Origin: Listeria weihenstephanensis
GTDB lineage: Bacteria > Bacillota > Bacilli > Lactobacillales > Listeriaceae
Reading direction: 5' to 3'
NCBI RefSeq assembly: GCF_003534205.1
Contig: NZ_CP011102.1
Location: 511,001-575,000 of the forward strand
DNA: 64,000 nt
Numbering within the stretch: position 1 is the first letter of the stretch; every line of letters starts with the position of its first letter. Below are positions 58,846-64,000 of the stretch, one piece after another. A program made the translations under genes and the position numbers. The notes under the pieces were generated by a model. That model saw only the letters and a list, made by a program, of their open reading frames with translations, made no database searches and was not told the origin of the DNA.

Positions 58846-59525
58846 AAAGAAAAGTTGAACACGCCCGTTAGGCCCGAAAAAATTTGTTAGGGGGCGCAGA
58901 TAAATCCCGCACTTGGATTTTTCGGAGGCACCGAAAATTTCGAGGGACTGGCGTGTGAAGCTGGATCACCTGAAAAGCTGAAACGGCCCGTTCAGCTCCG
59001 AAAAAAACTGGAGCGTCCGCAGTAAAAATCCTCTTTTGATTTTTATGGAGGGCGTGAAGTTTTCGAGGAGTTGGCCGTTGAAGCTAGATCACCTGAAAAG
59101 CGTAACGGGCTCGTTCAGCTCCGAAAAGAACTGGAAGGGCCGCAGTGAAAATCCGCACTTGATTTTTATGGAGGGCATGAAGTTTTTGAGGAGCTAGCCC
59201 GTGAAGCTAGATCACCTGAAAAGCGTAACGGGCTCGTTCAGCTCCGAAAAGAACTGGAAGGGCCATAGTGAAAATCCGCACTTGATTTTTATGGAGGGCA
59301 TGAAGTTTTTGAGGAGCTAGCCCGTGAAGCTAGATCCGAAGGCGCAAACCAAGAAGAAACACATAACTCTGAGACCAAAGCTCCCTAAACGCCAAACTTA
59401 AAAAACAGACAAAGTCCCAACTCCAAACACAACAGCCAGTATACGCTACACGTTCACTAGACTCACCAACTAAACCAACAACACACACCTCATAAAGACC
59501 AAACAAACCGGAAGGAGCCACCCAA
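58846..59525 (+). other. Intergenic repeat block splitting pstB1 from pstB2
   Basis: 680 bp with no credible gene inside an otherwise tight operon. It consists of a diverged unit (58854-58956), three tandem 123-bp units, an 11-bp start of a fourth (59326-59336) and an A/C-rich, G-poor stretch (59337-59515) ending at the pstB2 ribosome site GGAAGGAGC. Long reading frames on either strand here do not resemble proteins and lack ribosome sites. Confidence 0.85.
58957..59325 (+). repeat. Three tandem 123-bp repeats
   Basis: Units 58957-59079, 59080-59202 and 59203-59325 are each exactly 123 bp and begin GAAGCT(A/G)GATCACC. Units 2 and 3 differ at only two positions; unit 1 is more diverged. Each unit has a hairpin of AAAATC/GATTTT with a 7-nt variable loop and a CTCCGAAAA...GGA segment. 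At the junctions, GGAGCT..AGCCCGT can pair with ACGGGCT..AGCTCC across the boundary. The diverged unit before them is enclosed by ACACGCC (58859-58865) and GGCGTGT (58950-58956). Related units occur at 11640-12046. Confidence 0.92.
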
Positions 59526-60302
59526 ATGCAAACGACTATCACCGACACGGAATATGTTATCGAAGCTAAAGACGTAGACCTGTTCTACGGTCAAAAACAA
59601 GCGCTAAACAAGATTAACCTAAACTTCAAAAAAAATCGTGTGACGGCACTTATAGGACCGTCTGGATGTGGTAAATCGACTTTTCTCCGCACATTGAACC
59701 GAATGAACGACTTGATCCCCAACGTGACGACTAAAGGCGAGATCAAAATTGCCAACGAAAACATCCAAAGCTCCAAAATCGACACAGTAAATCTACGCAA
59801 AAAGGTTGGGATGGTATTTCAGCAACCAAACCCGTTCCCATTTTCTATCTATGATAATGTCGCTTATGGCCCGCGAACGCACGGCATTAAAAATAAAAAA
59901 CGCTTAGATGAAATTGTCGAACGTAGCTTAAAACAAGCTGCATTATGGGAGGAAGTCCATGATCGCTTGCATAAATCAGCGCTTGGCATGTCTGGCGGTC
60001 AGCAGCAACGCCTCTGTATCGCCCGTGTTTTGGCAGTACAACCCGAAGTTATTTTAATGGATGAGCCAACTTCCGCGCTCGATCCAATTTCCACAGCTAA
60101 GATGGAGAATCTAATTTTAGAGCTGAAGAAAAACTATACCATCGTTATCGTGACGCATAATATGCAACAAGCATCGCGGATTTCGGATGAGACGGCCTTT
60201 TTCCTCAACGGAGAAATTATTGAATTCACCGATACGACCACCATTTTCACAAATCCAGCAGAACAAAAAACGCAAGACTATATCTCAGGACGATTTGGAT
60301 AA
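59526..60302 (+). CDS. pstB2: Phosphate ABC transporter ATPase (second copy)
   Basis: 258 residues. Walker [10 protein letters not shown] (about 44-52), signature MSGGQQQR, Walker [14 protein letters not shown]. Closely related to pstB1 and arisen by an old duplication seen in many Firmicutes. GGAAGGAG precedes the ATG. The leader is the A/C-rich stretch, which should be nearly unstructured. phoU follows after 12 bp. Confidence 0.96.
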   Translation: MQTTITDTEYVIEAKDVDLFYGQKQALNKINLNFKKNRVTALIGPSGCGKSTFLRTLNRMNDLIPNVTTKGEIKIANENIQSSKIDTVNLRKKVGMVFQQPNPFPFSIYDNVAYGPRTHGIKNKKRLDEIVERSLKQAALWEEVHDRLHKSALGMSGGQQQRLCIARVLAVQPEVILMDEPTSALDPISTAKMENLILELKKNYTIVIVTHNMQQASRISDETAFFLNGEIIEFTDTTTIFTNPAEQKTQDYISGRFG

Positions 60303-60314
60303 GGAGAGAAGCAT

Positions 60315-60974
60315 ATGCCAGTTAGAAAAATTTTTAATGAACAGTTAACCGAGTTGCATCAACATTTACTTGAGATGGGGATGTTAGTGAATGAGGCAAT
60401 CTATAAAGCCGTCAAGTCCCTCGTGAATCGGGATCAAGAGTTAGCGGAAAACGTCATCGTTAGCGATCGTTCGATCAATAATATGGAACTAGCACTAGAA
60501 CAGCGCTCGTTTGAGTTAATCGCTTTGCAACAACCCGTTGGCATCGACCTTCGCAAAATTGTCACTGTTCTTAAGGCCAGCTCAGATTTAGAACGAATTG
60601 GAGATCACGCGGTTAGTATCGCTAAAACAACGATTCTAGTGGGTCGAAGTAAAGTAGTGAAGCCAATTCCAGAAATTCAAGAAATGGGCGATATGGTTAA
60701 AATGATGGTGCAAGATGTTTTAAAAGCGTATCTCGCGGAAGATGAAGAAGCCGCTCGTGAAATTGCATCTCGAGATAATGAGGTCGATAAATTACAGCGA
60801 ATTATTTATACAAAGTGTATCCATTTTATGCAAGAAGACCCAGATCATCTAGAAGAAATTTCTCATTTATTGCTTGTGGCACAATACTTAGAGCGCATGG
60901 GGGACTATGTAACGAACGTGTGTGAATGGATTGTCTACTTGAAGAGTGGCGAGATTGAAGAACTGAATAACTAG
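60315..60974 (+). CDS. phoU: Phosphate transport regulator PhoU
   Basis: 219 residues, all helical, two PhoU repeats (about 10-100 and 115-205) with the metal-cluster motifs DLERIGDHAVSIAK and YLERMGDYVTNVCEW. Connects PstSCAB activity to PhoR. AAGGAGAG precedes the ATG. Last gene of the operon, followed by a terminator. Confidence 0.97.
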   Translation: MPVRKIFNEQLTELHQHLLEMGMLVNEAIYKAVKSLVNRDQELAENVIVSDRSINNMELALEQRSFELIALQQPVGIDLRKIVTVLKASSDLERIGDHAVSIAKTTILVGRSKVVKPIPEIQEMGDMVKMMVQDVLKAYLAEDEEAAREIASRDNEVDKLQRIIYTKCIHFMQEDPDHLEEISHLLLVAQYLERMGDYVTNVCEWIVYLKSGEIEELNN

Positions 60975-60979
60975 AATAG

Positions 60980-61013
60980 AAAAAGACTCCGTCGCAATGA
61001 CAGAGTCTTTTTT
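60980..61013. terminator. Terminator between phoU and the XRE gene
   Basis: AAAAAGACTC (60980-60989) pairs with GAGTCTTTTT (61003-61012), with an inner GTC/GAC. A-rich on the left and T-rich on the right, so it serves both convergent genes. Confidence 0.9.
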
Positions 61014-61016
61014 AGC

Positions 61017-61412
61017 TTAACTATTTAGTTTTCGCGCTTGTTTTAACATGAAATCGAGAGAATCCATAATGAATTCAGCAGTTTCCTCTTGTAAGTATTC
61101 TCCATTAAGATGCTGATGTTCCTCGTAGCGCAAATCTTCAATTATTTTTTCGATGCGCTTTGCGATGTCATTCTTCTCTTTTGTTGTGACTGGCTTATAG
61201 GATGGTTCGCTATTTTGTCCAATCAAATAGTCTACAGATACATCGAATAATGTTGCAATATGGCGAACCGTATCCAAATCAGGTTCTCGAATACCATACT
61301 CCCAATTACCGTATGTAGAAGGGGCCTTCAGTCCGAGTCGTCTTGCTGTTTCGGCTTTTGACCAGCCTTGCTTTTCCCTTAAAACTGTCAGTCGTCCGCT
61401 TAAATCTGGCAT
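61017..61412 (-). CDS. XRE-family transcriptional regulator
   Basis: 131 residues. N-terminal Cro/CI helix-turn-helix (about 5-62, LTVLREKQGWSKAETARRLGLKAPSTYGNWEYG with DTVRHIATLFDVSVDYLIG), the usual form of chromosomal or phage-derived repressors, followed by a charged helical C-terminal part (about 70-131) of unknown role. No phage genes are nearby. AAAGGAG precedes the ATG at 61412. Divergent from the czrA-cadA operon; target unknown. Confidence 0.88.
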   Translation of the reverse strand: MPDLSGRLTVLREKQGWSKAETARRLGLKAPSTYGNWEYGIREPDLDTVRHIATLFDVSVDYLIGQNSEPSYKPVTTKEKNDIAKRIEKIIEDLRYEEHQHLNGEYLQEETAEFIMDSLDFMLKQARKLNS

Positions 61413-61518
61413 GCTATCACTCCTTTGTGTAAATTATATCATGATTTTGTCGATTGAGCTCATTTTTTACATAAATAAGGTTAGAATGTTCAAATTGCTA
61501 TCGAATTAGATAAAATAC

Positions 61519-61547
61519 TTGCTTTTTTCATGTTTATATATTAATAT
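61519..61547 (+). promoter_or_regulatory. Upstream promoter P1 of czrA-cadA
   Basis: TTGCTT (61519-61524), 17-bp spacer, TAATAT (61542-61547). The operator at 61545-61566 begins at the fourth base of the -10. Confidence 0.6.
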
Positions 61548-61566
61548 ATGTGTATATAAGCATATA
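61545..61566. promoter_or_regulatory. CzrA operator O1
   Basis: Inverted repeat TATATG-N10-CATATA, with A and T flanks extending it by one base pair. It matches O2 at 20 of 22 positions. Confidence 0.75.
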
Positions 61567-61585
61567 TGAAAAATACATCTAAAAT

Positions 61586-61614
61586 TTGCTACATATCTTT
61601 TTTTACGCTATTAT
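61586..61614 (+). promoter_or_regulatory. Proximal promoter P2 of czrA-cadA
   Basis: TTGCTA (61586-61591), 17-bp spacer, TATTAT (61609-61614), 40 bp before czrA. The -10 overlaps operator O2 in the same register as P1 and O1. Confidence 0.78.
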
Positions 61615-61633
61615 ATGTGTATATGAACATATA
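61612..61633. promoter_or_regulatory. CzrA operator O2
   Basis: Inverted repeat TATATG-N10-CATATA, overlapping the -10 and start site of P2. The 22-bp size and sequence resemble ArsR/SmtB-family operators of the ATATGAAC type. Confidence 0.82.
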
Positions 61634-61654
61634 CGAGAAATGAGGCGTTGAAAG

Positions 61655-61960
61655 ATGGAACAAAGTAAAGAACTACTGAGCGAAGAAACCCTTTTTGGCG
61701 TAACGCAAATTTTCAAAGCATTAGCAGATCCTACCCGAGTACAAATTTTAAACTTAGTGCAGGATCAGGAGTATTCAGTGAATGATATTGCGCGGACGCT
61801 GGGGTTCAATCAAACAACTGTTTCTCATCAATTACGATTTTTAAAGAATTTACGATTGGTGAAGTCAAGGCGTGAAGGAACGACAATTTATTATACGCAG
61901 GATGATAACCATGTTTTAGAATTGCTGACTCAGGCAGTTAGACACGTGGAACATCATTGA
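61655..61960 (+). CDS. czrA: ArsR/SmtB-family zinc-responsive repressor, CzrA type
   Basis: 101-residue winged helix repressor. Recognition helix [17 protein letters not shown] (about 53-69). The alpha-5 metal site is complete: D84, H86, H97 and H100 ([17 protein letters not shown]), the same spacing as zinc/cobalt-sensing CzrA of Staphylococcus. It lacks the N-terminal Cys pair and the CxC of CadC-type lead/cadmium sensors, so it should sense zinc or cobalt. Two operators overlap its promoters. cadA follows after 21 bp. Confidence 0.92.
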   Translation: MEQSKELLSEETLFGVTQIFKALADPTRVQILNLVQDQEYSVNDIARTLGFNQTTVSHQLRFLKNLRLVKSRREGTTIYYTQDDNHVLELLTQAVRHVEHH

Positions 61961-61981
61961 TGCGGAAGGGATGCGACAACA

Positions 61982-64000
61982 ATGGCTGAGTTCAAATTAA
62001 GTGGACTATCATGCGCTAACTGTGCCAAGGAAATGGAAGACGAGTTGAAAGATTTAAAACATGGAAAAGATGCCAAAGTACTTTATAATTCAGGGAAAAT
62101 GGTGATCTCAAACAAAATGGAAATGGCGGACGTTGAAAAAGTATTAAAACGAGAAGGCGTTTCAGTCATACCAACAGAAGATGATCACAATCATGACCAC
62201 GACCATGGTGACAAACAGCTGATGATTCAAATCGGAATTTCAACAATTCTATTCTTCGTCGCTTTTTTGACTGAAAAATATATTCCAAACTGGGGAACTT
62301 TTAGTATTTATTTTGTAGCGGCAGCGCTAAGCGGTTACCAAACATTTTTCAAAGGGCTCAAAAATTTATTTCGTTTTAAATTCAACATTGACACACTAAT
62401 GACGGTAGCGCTTGTCGGTGCTTTCATCATCGGTGATTGGGGCGAAGGAACGGTCGTTGCGATATTGTTCGGTGTGAATGAATATTTAGAAGGCTTCGGA
62501 ATGCGACAAGCCCGTAAATCGATGTCCGAATTATTAAAAGTAGTTCCAAAAACGGCGAATATCCTAAAAGACGGTATTGCGGTAGAAGTGCCAATCAATG
62601 AGCTGAAATTGGGCGATGTTGTTCTAATCAAAGCCGGTGATAAAGTTCCTTCTGACGCAAAAATTATCGACGGAAAAAGTTCTGTCAATGAGGCTGCAAT
62701 TACTGGTGAATCGATGCCAGTAGAAAAAGAAGCTGGTGACGCTTTATTCGGCGGTTCAGTAAACAATGAAGGAACACTAAAAGCTGAAATTACCGCTATT
62801 TATGAGGATTCTTCCCTAGCTAAAATTTTACACTTGGTAGAGGAAGCGCAAGAAACGAAGACACCAACGGAATTATTTATCGATAAATTCGCGAAGTATT
62901 ATACACCAATTATCATGTTATTTGCAGTACTCGTAACCGTTGCACCACCTCTATTCTTCGGCGGATCTTGGAGCTACTGGGTTTACGAAGGACTTGCGGT
63001 TCTAATCATCGGTTGTCCATGTGCGCTGATCCTTTCTTCACCAGTCGCCATCGTATCAGGAATTACCCGCAGCGCCAAAAACGGCGTATTAATCAAAGGC
63101 GGCGTATTCTTAGAACAATTAGCAAAAACAAAACAAATCGCCTTCGATAAAACAGGAACCCTAACAGAAGGTAAGCCAGCCGTGGCAAAAGAAGTGGTTT
63201 ACGATGAAGCGAATTTCTTCCAAATTTCCGGAATGATGGAACAAAGCTCAGGGCATCCAATTGCAGCAGCAGTAATGACACGAGTGAACGACAAAGTTGC
63301 GACACTTCCAGAAATGGATGAGTTAACAACGATTGGTGGTAAGGGTCTTAGCGGTATTTTTGAGGGGAAATCTTATTTCTTAGGGAACGAACAACAAATT
63401 CCTGCTACGAGTTGGACCGATCAAGCGCGTAACGATGTGGCGCAACTGAAAGATGATGGCTATACAGTGGTTATAACTGCTTCAGAAACAGCTATTCTAG
63501 GCATGTTCGGAATTCGTGACGCACTTCGTAAAGAGAGTAAGGAACTAGTTCAACAGCTCCATAAAGAGGGCATGACGAATATTATCATGCTGACGGGTGA
63601 CCATGAAAAAACAGCGGAGAAAGTTGCGAAAGAAATCGGAATGGACACATATTACGCAGGTCTGTTACCAGAAGATAAATTAACAAAAATTCAACAACTA
63701 CACGATCAAAATGGCAGTATTGCAATGGTCGGCGATGGTATTAATGATTCACCAGCTCTAGCAACAGCAGATCTCGGTATCGCGATGGGGAAAGGAACAG
63801 ATAGCGCGATTGAAGTCGCTGATATCGTTCTGATGCAAGATCACCTCGGTAACCTCCCAATCACCGTGAAAATAGCTCAAAAAGTACGTCGTGTCGTTTT
63901 CTTTAACATTGCGTTCGCACTAGGCTTGAAAATTTTGGCGTTAGTCCTAGCAATGTTAGGCTACCTAACGTTATGGATGGCCATCATGGCTGATATGGGA
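61982..64000 (+). CDS. cadA: Heavy-metal P1B-type ATPase, CadA-like (3' end beyond window)
   Basis: Exports Zn2+/Cd2+ (and perhaps Co2+/Pb2+) at the cost of ATP. 673 residues are visible and the frame is open at the window edge, so only the C-terminal tail is missing. N-terminal HMA domain with CANC (11-14), a His-rich linker (DDHNHDHDHGD, about 66-76), TGES phosphatase motif, CPC metal motif at 345-347 (IIGCPCALILSSPVA), phosphorylation D389 (DKTGTLTEG), SGHP, and GDGINDSPAL. The last residues MAIMADMG carry the Asp typical of Zn/Cd pumps in the eighth helix. Cotranscribed with czrA. Confidence 0.93.
   Translation, partial: MAEFKLSGLSCANCAKEMEDELKDLKHGKDAKVLYNSGKMVISNKMEMADVEKVLKREGVSVIPTEDDHNHDHDHGDKQLMIQIGISTILFFVAFLTEKYIPNWGTFSIYFVAAALSGYQTFFKGLKNLFRFKFNIDTLMTVALVGAFIIGDWGEGTVVAILFGVNEYLEGFGMRQARKSMSELLKVVPKTANILKDGIAVEVPINELKLGDVVLIKAGDKVPSDAKIIDGKSSVNEAAITGESMPVEKEAGDALFGGSVNNEGTLKAEITAIYEDSSLAKILHLVEEAQETKTPTELFIDKFAKYYTPIIMLFAVLVTVAPPLFFGGSWSYWVYEGLAVLIIGCPCALILSSPVAIVSGITRSAKNGVLIKGGVFLEQLAKTKQIAFDKTGTLTEGKPAVAKEVVYDEANFFQISGMMEQSSGHPIAAAVMTRVNDKVATLPEMDELTTIGGKGLSGIFEGKSYFLGNEQQIPATSWTDQARNDVAQLKDDGYTVVITASETAILGMFGIRDALRKESKELVQQLHKEGMTNIIMLTGDHEKTAEKVAKEIGMDTYYAGLLPEDKLTKIQQLHDQNGSIAMVGDGINDSPALATADLGIAMGKGTDSAIEVADIVLMQDHLGNLPITVKIAQKVRRVVFFNIAFALGLKILALVLAMLGYLTLWMAIMADMG

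Noticed and set aside
58854-59325. CRISPR array as an explanation of the tandem repeats
   Set aside because: Units are contiguous with no unique spacers, 123 bp is far too long for a CRISPR repeat, and no cas genes are present.
59330-59548. 72-codon minus-strand frame across the A/C-rich tail before pstB2
   Set aside because: Its odd Val/Cys/Trp-rich composition follows from the A/C skew of the other strand; no ribosome site, and it runs into pstB2.

Overview
The window is a Gram-positive chromosome segment from the Listeriaceae, most likely a Listeria species outside the L. monocytogenes group. Three things point there: gene order (hom-thrC-thrB-tdk-prfA-prmC-ywlC-ywlE-glyA-upp-mnaA-atpIBEFHAGDC-murA-mbl-fabZ ... 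tagA-menC-tagO-lytR-yvyE-degU-degV-comFA-comFC-hpf-secA-prfB-ftsEX-spl-M23-cls-minJ-phoPR-pst), a degU with no degS, and a P45/Spl-type NlpC/P60 hydrolase next to ftsEX. The species cannot be fixed from the sequence alone. No tRNA, rRNA or CRISPR array was seen.

Layout. 1-2.2 kb: the 3' end of a glutathione reductase gene, then a divergent MarR-MATE efflux operon with a clear promoter and two operator palindromes. 2.3-5.6 kb: threonine operon. 5.7-10.1 kb: tdk, RF1 and its methylase prmC, a cluster of DnaA boxes, the tRNA t6A enzyme ywlC and the arginine phosphatase ywlE. 10.2-11.6 kb: a complete ISL3-family insertion sequence with an 8-bp target duplication. 11.6-12.1 kb: copies of a dispersed structured repeat. 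12.2-15.4 kb: glyA, upp, mnaA. 15.4-16.3 kb: a long non-coding stretch with a candidate structured RNA. 16.3-23.2 kb: the F1Fo ATP synthase operon. 23.4-29 kb: murA, mbl, an extra GNAT gene, fabZ, a small SSB and a LysM-3D secreted protein. 29.2-33.3 kb: wall teichoic acid genes (tagA, tagO, an LCP ligase) with menC between them. 33.5-38.9 kb: a GNAT gene, yvyE, degU, degV, comFA, comFC. 39.1-46.7 kb: hpf, secA, prfB with its programmed frameshift, a YitT protein and ftsEX. 46.8-52.3 kb: two coiled-coil wall hydrolases, cls and a MinJ-like PDZ protein. 52.5-61 kb: the phosphate regulon phoPR and pstSCAB1B2-phoU, with a Pho box before pstS and a block of 123-bp tandem repeats separating pstB1 from pstB2. 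61-64 kb: an XRE regulator and a CzrA-CadA metal-efflux operon under duplicated promoter/operator modules; cadA runs off the window end.

How it fits together. Much of the window serves the cell envelope: precursor synthesis (murA, mnaA, tagO, tagA), shape and division (mbl, ftsEX, minJ), wall cleavage (spl, the M23 protein, the 3D protein) and phospholipid (cls). The rest is energy and core metabolism, with two metal or drug resistance modules at the edges.

The most unusual material is non-coding. It comprises a repeat family present at two distant sites with the same architecture (structured 123-bp units followed by an A/C-rich tail), a DnaA-box cluster before ywlC, a perfect 27-bp inverted repeat between tagO and lytR, and an unexplained structured RNA candidate before the ATP synthase operon.
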